DNA of 64,000 bases from Sipunculus nudus (lineage: Eukaryota > Annelida > Sipuncula > Golfingiida > Sipunculidae): contig CM049312.1 of NCBI GenBank assembly GCA_026874595.1, positions 50,531,429 to 50,595,428 on the forward strand, read 5' to 3'. The number at the start of each line of letters is the position of its first letter. Position 1 is the first letter of the stretch. Of the stretch, positions 34,131 through 44,823 are shown in pieces. Under the pieces are notes generated by a model. The model was not told where the DNA came from, made no database searches, and worked only from the letters and a program-made list of their open reading frames with translations. Both the position numbers and the translations under genes were made by a program.

Positions 34131-34360
34131 ACGGACATATTCGTTGTGTTGTAGGTTTAATCGGTTAAAACCAGCATAGCATCTTCCAAATATATATTTT
34201 TATTGTACCTGAATCAAATGAATATCTTTCGAATGTTCGTTTTTATTGTGCCCGAATCAAATAAATATCTTTAAATCAATAAGATGTTTCCTCAGGTACC
34301 ATAAATGTTATGTCTGAATCAAATCATCCATCATATAGCAGGATTTATTCATCTGAACGG

Positions 34361-35499
34361 ACGATAAAAACACGTTAAAAATAGAAAAACATACAGGTGG
34401 CACCACCAGTCTTCATTGACAGATGCAACTTGTCATGATCAATAATTATACAAGGTTTCAGGACATTAAATGGAATCACAGCTGAGGAACTGTTACAATT
34501 TATGTAATTTGGCAGTCTCAAAAATAAAGTAAAATCATGTAAAAGAATTATAAAAAAAAGTGGCGCCACCAGAAGTTAACTGATGAATCTGTCCATGATC
34601 AATAAGCACGGCAAGAATCATGTTAACCCATGCATTAACTATCAAGATACTGAAGATGTGTATCATTTTTTTAAATTATTCGGAGCTGCACAAAGAGGCC
34701 ATAAAACTTGGAGAATTAAGGTCGCAGTGACCTAATTTCAGGTTTCCAAGGAGATTTTTTAAGGATCTCCAGTCCATGATCGCTACAGCTCTGATGACTT
34801 TCAGTCAGCTGAGATAAAAACGGCCAAGTTCGTGTCGTTTGCATGAGAATAGTAAACGGCATATAAAAAGTCATGTCCATGTCATATATATTAGAATAAT
34901 AAACAAACGACATGCAAACGGTCTGGCTAATGTTAAACGAATATGAAAAAATACGGTCATTCTCTACTAAAGCTCTTTGTAATATAATATCTCAGATACA
35001 ATATTTACAGCCAACTGTCGCCGATTTGCATATATATTAACATTTAAGTGGTAGAGTTTGTGTTCAAGTTACAAGCTTTCAGTATAATGAGCCAGTCACA
35101 AGGCTGTAGTGTCAAGAGGGTGGATACTGTGACAGACTGTGATTGTGATATACCACAGCCCTGTAACGGTACTTGAGCAGACAGCCAGGTCGGGGCGTGG
35201 TGAAGTATGTACCGTGTACCGCGTGCCCATGAAAGGCCAAGGAAAGAAATAATTCGTATTTGTTTTGGAATTTCCACCAGTGTCGGTTAACAGACAAAGA
35301 ACCATGTAGTAATGGGTTTCCTTAAATATTCATATATACAAGGAGAGCTAGGAACAATTAAAAGTTAGGGGGCGCCATTCCCACTTGCGTTCGTTTTGAC
35401 GGTGAGCTCTTGATTGAATTTGCTGTCTCGTTTTCTTCATCCTGTACCGAAAATATGGATTATATCTTAATATGGCATATTGACGCACAAACGTTAACA
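34361..35499. other. No gene; family A hairpin end near 34760-34820
   Basis: Contains two GGTGGC(G/A)CCACC motifs (34396, 34560) and a family A 3' end (CGCTACAGCTCTGATGACTT then TCAGTCAGCTGAGATAAAAA). The 35100-35300 stretch has overlapping minus-strand frames with no recognisable domain. Confidence 0.45.
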
Positions 35500-36115
35500 G
35501 TCTGTGAAAATACATGGCACATTCTAATAGGAAATATTCGGAAACTGTCAAATACAAGAATTTCTGGCACACCTTTCATTCTTATTTGGAAATATTCGGA
35601 AAATGGGTCAAAAACAAAATACCTGGCATAAGCACAATTCCTTTAGGACATATTCGAAAACTGTCGAAAACAAGAATTCCTGGCACACGTTTAATTTTTT
35701 TAGGAAATATTCGGAAACAGTGTCAAATTCAAAATATTCACAAGCACCATTCTTATAGGAAATATTCGAAAACTGTGTCAAATACAAGAATACTTGGCAT
35801 ACGTTTAATGTTTATGGGAAAATGTTCTGAAACTGTGTCTAATGCAAAAAAAAACACTGACGCACGTTTCATTCTTATTTTGAAATATTTCATAAACTGT
35901 ATCAAATTCAAAAATACCTGGCACACGCATCATTCTTATACGAAATTTTCGGAAACTGTCAAATACAAAAAAACATGGAGACGTTTCATTCATAAAGGAA
36001 ACGTCCGGAAATTTTGTCAAATCAATAATACCTGGCACACGTTTCATCCAATGTTATGAAACTGTCAAATACAAAATACCTGGCACACGTATAACTTTCA
36101 TAGGAAATTTTCTGA
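35500..36115. repeat. About 60-66 bp minisatellite (about 10 diverged units)
   Basis: The phrases TGGCACACGTTTCATTCTTA, GGAAATATTCGGAAACTGT and GTCAAATACAAGAATACC recur in that order with many indels. Reading frames here are repeat by-products. Confidence 0.85.
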
Positions 36116-36119
36116 AACT

Positions 36120-36425
36120 GTCCAAGTTCTGCATGCTTGAGCATTGATATCAAACTGTTCATCACTTCTATACTCACCAGTGACTTTAGCCAATTCAAAA
36201 GCTGATCTGTAACGGAAGCAGTCTGGATTCGGTTATGGTAAACAAACTCAGATACGTGCCGGCGAGGCTGCGGTACAGACTTTACTGTGAAGGCCGCACT
36301 TGACAAGGAGTTCAAACACTGCGTCATACAGCCAGCCCGCCTGGTATGTGGGTTGGTATACTGACAAGACTGATCTGATACCCCTGGCGGACCAGCTGCC
36401 GGATCACATTTCTCGTGTGGTTTGT
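36120..36425 (-). other. Possible decayed coding fragment, unidentified
   Basis: A GC-richer island in AT-rich surroundings. Minus-strand frames read AGWLYDAVFELLVKCGLHSK and, in a different frame, FRYRSAFELAKVTGEYRSDE, both of natural-looking composition. They are interrupted by stops and one frame change, so an old pseudogene or a set of short exons is possible. I cannot name a family. Confidence 0.25.
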
Positions 36426-37967
36426 TCCGCTATATACGTCACGGGGTTTACTTGTTATGTATGTGTATGTCATAATTTTAGCTCAGCTAACTGAGAGTCA
36501 ACTGAGGTATAGCAATGATGCTTTGCCCATCGTCCGTATGGTCGTCAAGGCACCAATCGTAACCGCTGGACCTGAAACTTCTAACTAAACATGCAGGGAG
36601 GTCAAGTAAAAAAAACTCCCTGGAAACCTGACATTTGGTCACGATGACCTATATCCTCCGAGCCATGGGGCTTGTTTAATTGTAGTCCCCAGAATCATTA
36701 AAATTTTGAAACGAAAATTCAAACATTTTGATAATTAAGGCATGGATTGCCCTGGATCTTGCCTTTAATATTGATCATGAAATAATAGTTCAGCCAGTTC
36801 CCCCGAAATGTTACGGTACCTCAACTTTTTTTTTAATATTTGTGATATTTTAATATTTTTAATCCATATATCCGCCCCTCATATCAGCTAAATTAGGTCA
36901 TCATCACTCGACCCGGTATGGCGGTATCGATCTTAATCAAATAAAAGGCTGAAATGCGGTGACCCAATTCTACCTCTCCTCCGGCTGGTACATGTATAGC
37001 TCAGGGCCTACATATACATAATGCAAAATTGATTGCTTTACTCTTGTGTTTTGTTTTATGTTTCCGTATAGAAACATGTATATGGGAGACATAAAGCCTG
37101 TTTATTTTCCCCCAATAAAACTTAAATACTGTTTGTTTTAGGTCGTAGAACTGGCAAAAATCCCTATATCCCTAAATCAGTCCAAAAGCTGTTTTAGATT
37201 CATATTAGAACCCTAAAGTATACTTTATTATTCCCCCGTCGTAGGAGGAGGACTAAGTACTGTACTAAAATGGTCCGGGTTTGTCGGTCCATCCGTCCCG
37301 CCCCATTCTTTAACCACATATCTCTAAAAAAAACCTTACTACTTCCTTCACCAAATTTTAACAGACTTACTCGGCACATGACTGACATGTGATAATAATC
37401 TGCTGGTGGCGCCGCCTCTGTTAAACGACTTTCTGCGCTCCGAAATGGTCTTTTTTCACTTTACTTAAGATAAGTCAGTAAATAAGAACACTTTATCCTT
37501 CAAATCATGTGCAAGGAATGCTTGGAGGGGAAAATGAATACTATATTGAAAAGAATTATTAGTCCCCCGCCGTAGGAGGGAAGACAACTAAAATGATCCG
37601 CGTCCGTCCGTCCCAGCCCTTCTTTTACTTGATATCTCTTAAACCCCTGGTTATTTCTTGACCCAATTTTATACACGTGTTAGTCACATGACGAGTTTTC
37701 ATTGTGTTAAATCTACTTTTCCCGGCCACAGTTGTGTTTCCCTATAAATTTGGATAATTCAGTAAATAAGAAAGCTGAAGCCTCTTAGTCATACACACAG
37801 ATTCCTTAGAGCATGAGAATTGAATGAATACTTAATGGAATAGGATTATTTTTAAAATGATGTTATAATATGTCTTTGAATTTTGCTGATCAGCAAATTC
37901 TGTATTTTTATAATTCCATTTTTTTGTGTGCAAAATCTTTTATCTTGTGAGCTGCTGTAAAGATTAT
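36426..37967. repeat. Inverted family A end and two copies of a dispersed repeat
   Basis: 36478-36570 is a family A hairpin end in inverted orientation (TTTAGCTCAGCTAACTGAGA, then a GCAATGATGCTTTGCCCATC-like tail). CCCCGTCGTAGGAGG near 37235 and CCCCGCCGTAGGAGG near 37565 start two related segments about 330 bp apart, each with a CCGTCCGTCC-like run and ATATCTCTxAAA. No gene is seen. Confidence 0.5.
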
Positions 37968-38013
37968 TTAAGAAATTAAATGAGCCTTACCTGTAAGGTG
38001 AAATTTGATTAGG

Positions 38014-38079
38014 ATTCTATTTCACACCACTGGTGCGAGGGGAACATATGAGATGGTAATCCTATCTCTCTGGTCAGAC
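38014..38079 (-). repeat. DIRS right terminal inverted repeat (with outer extension to 37968)
   Basis: Begins ATTCTATTTCACACCACTGG and ends CTATCTCTCTGGTCAG. It is the inverse of 42591-42655 except for a variable middle (GTGCGAGGGGAAC against GTACTCAGAGACC). Confidence 0.9.
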
Positions 38080-38158
38080 TTCAGCGTTGAATAAACATAT
38101 ACAGACAGATAATGATGAAATCATTATCAGGGTGGGGAAACAGCCCTAATTGGGTGGG

Positions 38159-38280
38159 CATATGTTCCCCTCGCACCAGTGGTGTGAAATAGAATCCTAA
38201 TCAAATTTCACCTTACAGGTAAGGCTCATTTAATTTCTTAATTCTATTTCACCCCACTGGTACTCAGAGACCATATGAGA
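38159..38280. repeat. DIRS internal complementary region
   Basis: Two abutting parts. 38159-38241 pairs with the outermost 83 bp of the right end (37968-38050). 38241-38280 pairs with the outermost 40 bp of the left end (42616-42655). The junction reads TTTCTTAATTCTATTT. This arrangement is diagnostic of DIRS elements. Confidence 0.92.
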
Positions 38281-38431
38281 CTTTAGAGTGTATATGTTTA
38301 TGAAACAACATAAACGAATGCTGTACATTCTACTTTACTGTACCTCACAATCCATATACAAGCACGTATAAAAAGATGCATCAAAACAAATAAAATCTGG
38401 CAGCTTAGACATATGACCAAAAGTCTAGCTA

Positions 38432-39529
38432 TTACTCTTGTAATACTGCCTTTTCAAAACTGTTAGACTTTGTAACATGTAATTGATAATATTTCCTGAA
38501 AGTGGATTCAGATTTCCAACCTCCTGCTGACAAAATGTCTTGTATCGGCAGAGCTCTTGATGCTTTGGAAGTGGAGGCTGATCTTGTACTGTGAGCTTTA
38601 TAAATATTAGTATCAATGCCTGCCTCCCTCATAACTGCTTTAAGCCATCTAGCTACAGTATCCTTTGTTACTCCATCATGAGGTGAAACAAAACTAATCA
38701 ACAATTGTCTACTCTTTCTAATATTAACAGTTCTATATAAGTATTCTTTAATTACAGTCAAAATACACAGGCGTCTATCCGGTGCATAACCTTTAAAAGT
38801 TAAAGGTTTCAGATGATATCTTGGAGAGGATTGTTTAATCAATTTGTCCACAATAAAAGTACATTTGGAACTTCCTAGTTCCATAGAATCCAAATTAAGT
38901 AAATGTAAAGTTTGAATCCGTTGTCCTGACAGAATTGCCAGAAGCATTGTCAGCTTCAAAGTCAATTTCTTTAAGGTTAATTTCCTTACTGGAGCCCACT
39001 GTTTTAAGAGAGTCAGTACCACAGATACATCCCATGTCTGCATGTATCTGGGTAAAGTGGGCCTTTGCTGAAATACCCCTTTCATAAAACGTTGCACCAG
39101 CGGATGTTGGCCGACTGAACTTTGTCCCGAGTTGATTATTAATAAAGATGATAGTGTGCTTCTGCAAGTGTTCAATGCACTGTAACTAGCACCTGTCTCA
39201 TATAAACCTGACAAAAAATGCAAAACCTGTTCTATTTTAGGATTAAATGTGTCATAGTTTTCTGAAGTAGCGAATCTAATCCATTTTGCAAAATAAGTGC
39301 TGTACTGTTTTTGCGTTGTGGGTCTCCATGACTGTATAATGCAGTCTGTAGCAAGTTGTGGAATCCCTTTCTCTTTAAGGGATTCCCGGAGCATTTCACT
39401 CCAAGTAGGTACATTTTCCTGTGAAGGGGATGTAGGACATCTGGTTTGTGTTGGAGGCCCAGCAGGTGACGATGTGGGGTAAACAATACTGGCCTCTCGC
39501 ACATGAGACGCATTAGCTGGGGAAACCAA
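38432..39529 (-). CDS. DIRS tyrosine recombinase
   Basis: 365 codons without a stop. Replaces the DDE integrase of LTR elements and would integrate the circular DNA intermediate without target duplication. An N-terminal SAM-like core-binding region lies around residues 60-180 (SWRPTTQKQYSTYFAKW). In the catalytic domain the first arginine is in SGQRIQTLHLLNL (about residue 205), the H-x-x-R box is HSTRSAS (about residue 315), and the nucleophile tyrosine is in STFRKYYQL (about residue 345). All key residues are present. The frame overlaps the RT frame by about 298 bp, as is common in DIRS elements. The true start may be downstream of the first listed codon. Confidence 0.92.
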   Translation of the reverse strand: MVSPANASHVREASIVYPTSSPAGPPTQTRCPTSPSQENVPTWSEMLRESLKEKGIPQLATDCIIQSWRPTTQKQYSTYFAKWIRFATSENYDTFNPKIEQVLHFLSGLYETGASYSALNTCRSTLSSLLIINSGQSSVGQHPLVQRFMKGVFQQRPTLPRYMQTWDVSVVLTLLKQWAPVRKLTLKKLTLKLTMLLAILSGQRIQTLHLLNLDSMELGSSKCTFIVDKLIKQSSPRYHLKPLTFKGYAPDRRLCILTVIKEYLYRTVNIRKSRQLLISFVSPHDGVTKDTVARWLKAVMREAGIDTNIYKAHSTRSASTSKASRALPIQDILSAGGWKSESTFRKYYQLHVTKSNSFEKAVLQE

Positions 39530-41316
39530 GGCTGTCCGGTCCAGTATGGTACTATCAGAACACCTGTTGCTTGATCGTTCTCTATCCTTTGTAACACTCT
39601 TGGAATTAGGCTGAAAGGTGGGAAAGCATAGAAATTAAAATCTTGCCAGTTAATCACAGATGACAGAGCATCTATAGCAAAAGCAAATGGGTCCGGACGC
39701 CATGCCACATATTTGTCAATTTTCTTGTTTAATCTAGAGGCAAACAGATCTATGTCCATCATTCCAAATCTTTCCACCATCATGCGGAAGATTGATTCAT
39801 GTAATGACCACTCAGTGTCATCATTAAAATGTCTACTTTCAAAATCCGCCTCATTGTTCAAATGGCCGGGTAAATGAGAGCATGACAGCCATATCCTTTT
39901 ACTTTTACACCAAAACCAAATGTCTCTGGCGACTTCATTACATTCTGGTGATTTAGAACCACCCATATTGTTAATATAAGCCACTGCAGTTGTGTTGTCA
40001 ATCATGACATGCACATGTATATTTTCCAATGAGTGACAGAAACACTTCAAAGCAAACAGAACTGCTTTGGCCTCGAGGACATTGATTGATGATAGTGCTT
40101 CAACAGGCGACCATTCACCTCCCGTTGACCTGCCTGGGGCCACGCATCCCCAGCCTCTTTTGCTGGAGTCGGTTTTGATAACCAGGTCAGGTTTCCTCCT
40201 GATGATAGGCTTTGTGGTATGCTGGACATTATCTGCCCACCATGCTATGTCAGCTATGGCCCTGGTTGACAGCTCCATACCAGCATTGTAATCTCCAGCA
40301 GCCTGTTTCAGGGCTTCATTCTTATCCCTATCAAGTTGTCTATAAAACAACTTGCCCATCGGGACAGCTGGGAAACAAGATACCATTTTCCCAACGAGCT
40401 GTGCTACTAATTGTATTCTTACAGTTTTCTTATTTAGTATATCATTGCAAAGACTTTCTAATTTCCTTGCCTTTCCCTCAGTGAGTTTAACACTCATTGT
40501 GGTCGAATCTAAGACAAAACCAAGAAAATCTAGTCTGGTTGAAGGGGTAACTACAGATTTTTCACCATTTACTGTAAACCCAAGCCTGGTGAATATGTCA
40601 ATAGTCATTCTGACATACTTAGTACATTCTGACCATGAACTAGCTGTTAAAAAAGTGTCATCAATGTAAATTATAGACATTACACCTTGTTTCCTCAACC
40701 AATTCATGATGACTTTTGTAAGTTTTGTGAAAAGTCTGGGCGCGGGAGCCAGTCCCATAGCCATGCAGCAGAACTGTAGAAGCTGCCCTTCCCAGATAAA
40801 TCTCAAATACTTTCTGTGAGCCTCAAAAATCTTCACCGAATAATATGCCTTCTCCAAGTCTACCGAGGCCATGTAACAATCCTTAGACATTAGTCTTAAG
40901 GCCATATCCAAATTTTCCATTTTGAAATGTTTGTATTCCAAAAAAGAGTTGAGTTTTTTCAAATTTAAAATTACCCTGACCCCACCGTCTTTCTTTGGTC
41001 TAATAAAAATATTGGATAAAAACTGGCCTGTCTCAGGTTCTGCTGTTTCAATGACCCCCATCTGCATTAAGGATGTAATCTCATTATCAATAAGTTCAGT
41101 TTCTTTCTCAGAGAATTTGATTTGGGATGGTATTCTGCCCTGTATTGGTTTCTCTACAAATTCCAATTTATAACCTTCTTTCACTATTTTCAGTACATAA
41201 GGATCTGATGTCATCAATTTCCACTGATCATAACACTCAGAAATACTGCAGGCCTTAAATGGCGTATTTCTAGTTCCTGCTTTATCTGATTTGGGAGAAT
41301 TATCTTTACTTACCAC
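39232..41316 (-). CDS. DIRS reverse transcriptase / RNase H / methylase-like polyprotein
   Basis: 694 codons without a stop. Reverse transcriptase: FIRPKKDGGVRVILNLKKLN, SVDLEKAYYSVKI, MGLAPAPRLFTKL and the catalytic IIYIDDTFL (about residue 218). RNase H: KTDSSKRGWG, LEAKAVLFAL and IDNTTAVAYINNMGG give the acidic residues, with SHLPGHLNNEAD after them. The C-terminal domain has MDIDLFASRLNKKIDKYVAW and FYAFPPFSLIPRVL, typical of the DAM-like methylase region of DIRS elements. The frame is offset by one base (-1) from the end of gag and stays open upstream across the gag stop. Expression may therefore use a -1 frameshift or reinitiation. The listed start is a GTG and is probably not used. Confidence 0.93.
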   Translation of the reverse strand: MVSKDNSPKSDKAGTRNTPFKACSISECYDQWKLMTSDPYVLKIVKEGYKLEFVEKPIQGRIPSQIKFSEKETELIDNEITSLMQMGVIETAEPETGQFLSNIFIRPKKDGGVRVILNLKKLNSFLEYKHFKMENLDMALRLMSKDCYMASVDLEKAYYSVKIFEAHRKYLRFIWEGQLLQFCCMAMGLAPAPRLFTKLTKVIMNWLRKQGVMSIIYIDDTFLTASSWSECTKYVRMTIDIFTRLGFTVNGEKSVVTPSTRLDFLGFVLDSTTMSVKLTEGKARKLESLCNDILNKKTVRIQLVAQLVGKMVSCFPAVPMGKLFYRQLDRDKNEALKQAAGDYNAGMELSTRAIADIAWWADNVQHTTKPIIRRKPDLVIKTDSSKRGWGCVAPGRSTGGEWSPVEALSSINVLEAKAVLFALKCFCHSLENIHVHVMIDNTTAVAYINNMGGSKSPECNEVARDIWFWCKSKRIWLSCSHLPGHLNNEADFESRHFNDDTEWSLHESIFRMMVERFGMMDIDLFASRLNKKIDKYVAWRPDPFAFAIDALSSVINWQDFNFYAFPPFSLIPRVLQRIENDQATGVLIVPYWTGQPWFPQLMRLMCERPVLFTPHRHLLGLQHKPDVLHPLHRKMYLLGVKCSGNPLKRKGFHNLLQTALYSHGDPQRKNSTALILQNGLDSLLQKTMTHLILK

Positions 41317-41327
41317 CGTGGTCGATT

Positions 41328-42419
41328 TCAGTAAAATTGGCGGTCGTAGTTGGTTTGACTGTTGTACCTGTTCTTTGGATACTGGCCTTTCTTTCCCTGT
41401 GGTTTCTTTTTGTGATGATGAGGCCCACTCCCCCAGTTTTTTGCCTGTTTTTGGCGAGGCCTGTAGTCCCCCTGATAATCAAATTGTTTCCTTTTCTTAG
41501 GTCTAATCTGTTCCTGGACCTTGTTTGTTTTGTGGATGTCTTCCACTTGTTTTGGGATATCATCCCCAAACAGTTTGTCTGTTATTGGGGTTTCTTTAGA
41601 ACAAAGATGAGAAACCTCAGGAGACAAGAAAGGTCTACACAACTCTCTCCTGACAAAATGCAGTTCATGCCTGCCATGGTTGCTGAGCATAAGCGCATCA
41701 GACAATTTCCTAATTAATTCCTTGATGGTACCAGGATTCCATTCTTTGGATTTCAGGGACTCTGACAGGGTGCCCATTACTTGCAGAATCGCTACAGAAG
41801 CAGCTTGAGTCATTTTTTGACTGTTCTGAATTCTGACATCAATCTTTTGCCTTTTTTCAGGCATTAGCCTCCAAACCTCATGGTTTACTTTTACGCCTTT
41901 GTAGGCCTCAAAATTTTCAGGTTTAGGATATGATTTTATCTTATCCTCCATTTTTTGTCTGTCAGCAAATCCCTCCCAAGATTTGGTGGCAATCTTAAGC
42001 AATTTCTCTGTTAACTTAGGCCCTACTTTTTCGTTATCCTCTAGGGAAGTAACAATTTCACCTAGGAAATCCTCAGGCCCTGATCCTGATTCTGAATCAG
42101 AATCATTTCCATCTGATAAGTCCTCAATGATGTCAGCCACCTCCTCTATATCATTAGCTCTACTTGGTTGGGACTTTCCTTCACTGAGCTTGCTGATGAG
42201 CCCATCAATTTTTTCATTTTGTTTTTTCAAAACCTCCTGTTGGCTCATTATTAATTGCAGCAATTGTTGATTGCTGATGGTCTCCTCATCTGCCAAAGGT
42301 TGCCCTTTGTTTGGGCCTGCAGATACTTGGCTAGAAACTTGGCCTTTACTGGCCTCTAGCCTGCTATATCTGTCCTCATAAGCATCAGATAACTCTCCCT
42401 CCGAATCTGAACTGGGCAT
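41328..42419 (-). CDS. DIRS gag-like protein
   Basis: 363 codons from the ATG at 42419. The same frame is open upstream to 42539, but MPSSDSEGELSDAYEDRYSR looks like a natural N-terminus. The first third is acidic and disordered with a glutamine-rich coiled-coil segment (QQLLQLIMSQQEVLKKQNEK). The middle is a helical capsid-like region (ILQVMGTLSESLKSKEW, IRKLSDALMLSNHGRHEL). The tail is basic and poor in acidic residues (PKKRKQFDYQGDYRPRQKQA), probably nucleic-acid binding, with no zinc knuckle. It sits first in the element and is followed at once by the RT frame. Identification rests mainly on position and composition. Confidence 0.82.
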   Translation of the reverse strand: MPSSDSEGELSDAYEDRYSRLEASKGQVSSQVSAGPNKGQPLADEETISNQQLLQLIMSQQEVLKKQNEKIDGLISKLSEGKSQPSRANDIEEVADIIEDLSDGNDSDSESGSGPEDFLGEIVTSLEDNEKVGPKLTEKLLKIATKSWEGFADRQKMEDKIKSYPKPENFEAYKGVKVNHEVWRLMPEKRQKIDVRIQNSQKMTQAASVAILQVMGTLSESLKSKEWNPGTIKELIRKLSDALMLSNHGRHELHFVRRELCRPFLSPEVSHLCSKETPITDKLFGDDIPKQVEDIHKTNKVQEQIRPKKRKQFDYQGDYRPRQKQAKNWGSGPHHHKKKPQGKKGQYPKNRYNSQTNYDRQFY

Positions 42420-42590
42420 GCTTATAATCACAAAAAACGTACTCACCAAGTCAGTCTGCCATATAAATCCAAAACAAACCAAAGAAAAGTTCCTCACTTG
42501 TCCCTGGGGCACACCCACAATGTAAAGCTCAGATAACACTACAACGCTACACAGCTACACACGTCTTGACCTCTCGAAAGCTAGGACCAC

Positions 42591-42655
42591 ACTGACCAGA
42601 GAGATAGGATTACCATCTCATATGGTCTCTGAGTACCAGTGGGGTGAAATAGAAT
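42591..42655 (-). repeat. DIRS left terminal inverted repeat
   Basis: Ends GTACCAGTGGGGTGAAATAG before AAT. It is the inverse of 38014-38079, and its outer 40 bp are also complementary to 38241-38280. Confidence 0.9.
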
Positions 42656-42934
42656 ACCATGTTTGGCGTACACAATCATCATTTGCCAACTGTTTAATAT
42701 TTCACCAGCAGATGGCACCACTTGTGGTTGTGTCCTCTCCGGGAGGTAAAATGTTATTTTTTTTTTGTTATTGTGATTTTGTCTGGAAATGTCAACTGTA
42801 TCATTCATATACCATTATCACATCTTCCCTGGAGCAAGAGAAATAAATGCATGTGAATGGTTTATTGTATCCCCAGACTGAGAAATCGGGGATATTATGG
42901 TTTTGATTCGGTTTTGTGGCCACAGACAAATCTT
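42656..42934. other. Hairpin (GTATCC family) near 42867, no gene
   Basis: TATCCCC and GGGGATA, 12 bases apart at about 42868-42893, form a hairpin like those at 10117 and 47231. A minisatellite follows immediately. Confidence 0.45.
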
Positions 42935-43185
42935 GTGAGTGTGATAAGGGGCAACTTCAAGAATTAGTGGCAAGACAAGGGGCAAGATAAGGGGCAAGAT
43001 CAAGAATAAGGGGCAAGATAAGGGGCAAGTTCAAGAATAGGGGCAAAATAAGGGGCAAGTTCAAGAATAGGGGGCTAGATAAAGGGCAAGTTCAAGAATA
43101 GGGGGCAAGATAAAGGGCAAGTTCAAGAATAATGGGGATGATAAGGGGCAAGTTCAAGATTAAAGAACATGATAAGGGGTGTAAA
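42935..43185. repeat. About 30 bp minisatellite, GGGGCAAGTTCAAGAATA type
   Basis: GATAAGGGGCAAGTTCAAGA recurs about eight times with indels. The same unit recurs at 54365-54560, where it truncates the BEL/Pao element. Confidence 0.9.
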
Positions 43186-43274
43186 TGCACATAATTACTT
43201 TGTAACAAGAACATACATATTTATTGTTTACAATAAGAAAATAAGAAACAAAAAAATTGTATGTCATTGCTGGG

Positions 43275-43430
43275 GTTTGAACCAGGGACCTTCGGGTTTT
43301 AGGTGTGGCTTGCGGGACTGCCTAAAACGCGTGCACGCCTGCGTGCACGCCTACGTGCACGCAGTTTCGACTGCCTTAGCAAGTGCCTAAATCGCGTGCG
43401 GCCGGATTTTGCGGACAACAACGTCTGACC
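43275..43430. repeat. Short dispersed repeat, copy 1 (inverted partner at 48852-48968)
   Basis: Contains GGGACTGCCTAAAACGCGTG, repeated GTGCACGC words and GCGGACAACAACGTCTG. On the minus strand a GGTTCAAACCC box B-like motif lies near 43272-43282, so it may be tRNA-derived. The reverse complement of 48852-48968 matches it closely. Confidence 0.75.
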
Positions 43431-43493
43431 AGAAAAAAAGTTATTGTGGGGTGTGTTTTGTTAATTTGTATGATGAAACTTATTATTATTCAT

Positions 43494-43496
<3 letters not shown>

Positions 43497-43543
<47 letters not shown>
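43497..43543. repeat. (TA)n microsatellite
   Basis: Pure TA run of about 46 bp. Confidence 0.98.
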
Positions 43544-43545
<2 letters not shown>

Positions 43546-44605
43546 TTTATGTTAATATTATATTTATATAATTTATGTGGGTATTAACATAAACAGTATT
43601 CATTATGAATATTTTTTTCACTGTTCATATGTGAGAAATTATAAAAGAATTAATTATTATTAGTCATTTGATTTAAATAATCATAAAAGACCGAATTTGA
43701 TTATTAAATTCATATTTAGAATACAATTATCACTAATAATATTTCTTGGGTGTCTTTATTCTGAGGAAGTGAACTGAAGCCACATACTGGTTACAACAAA
43801 ATTATTTACAACAAACACAACATATACAGAAATATGTGATACAATAAATATGTACAGAATATCATTACTGTTATAACAGGCAAAAAAAAAAAGGACAAAG
43901 TGAAATATATTATGAAAAACAAGTTACTGAGACATATACCACGTATACCAATCCAACTAAACACGTACTAGCCATTCTAGAATAATTAATATGGATTTAA
44001 AAATAAAAATTGACCATGTAACAACCAAGAACTTGAATGTGAAATATATATTTTTATTACATTTTACCCTATTTACATATGTGACAAATCCATCTTTTTC
44101 TACTAAGTTCTAGATTTCCAAGATTACATGAAAAAAGAAACCATTTATCACAACTGTCACATTGAACCATTTCAGAAATACCGTCAGTTAGTTGTATTCA
44201 AATGGACACAATAACTAAAACTTTTTATAAGTGTAAAATCTAAGATCACTATCCCAGATTATGCTAATTTTATACATAATTTTTTACATTTTAATTAAGA
44301 TATATATTACAGTTCAGTTATTTTGCAGGTCACTTTAGCGATATGACTAATCCTTATATTTTAAATACATACAGCAAAAATGAATTAATGATTAGATCCT
44401 TTGATGTTTTGATTGCCTGTGACTGGTTGAGTAAATCATAGCTTCTGTATTACATTGGCCATTATTCCAGTGAATGTTTGGCAAAATTGGCATCCACATT
44501 TAACATTTAATGGCACCAAACTTAAAAATTTAGACAATTAAGAATTCATGTAAACTGGTACCTGTCCTATTGTACCAGTACATAACTGATGTAATTATTC
44601 CATTA

Positions 44606-44656
<51 letters not shown>

Positions 44657-44729
44657 CGAAAGTTAAGATAAACAGTGACGCCTTTTAGATAGACTAACTA
44701 GTTTAAATTATTAACACACGAGCTTTCGA

Positions 44730-44781
<52 letters not shown>

Positions 44782-44783
44782 TA

Positions 44784-44823
<40 letters not shown>

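Larger units (their letters stand above)
37968..42655 (-). mobile_element. DIRS-type tyrosine recombinase retrotransposon, structurally complete
   Basis: 4,688 bp element in minus orientation. Three long reading frames lie in DIRS order: gag, RT/RNase H/methylase-like, tyrosine recombinase. Terminal inverted repeats of about 65 bp lie at 42591-42655 and 38014-38079, the latter with a 46 bp outer extension (37968-38013). Inside the right end, 38159-38241 is complementary to the outer 83 bp of that end (37968-38050). It runs directly into 38241-38280, which is complementary to the outer 40 bp of the other end (42616-42655). This joined pair is the internal complementary region that templates circle formation in DIRS replication. 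I see no internal stops, so it may be recently active. Confidence 0.93.
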
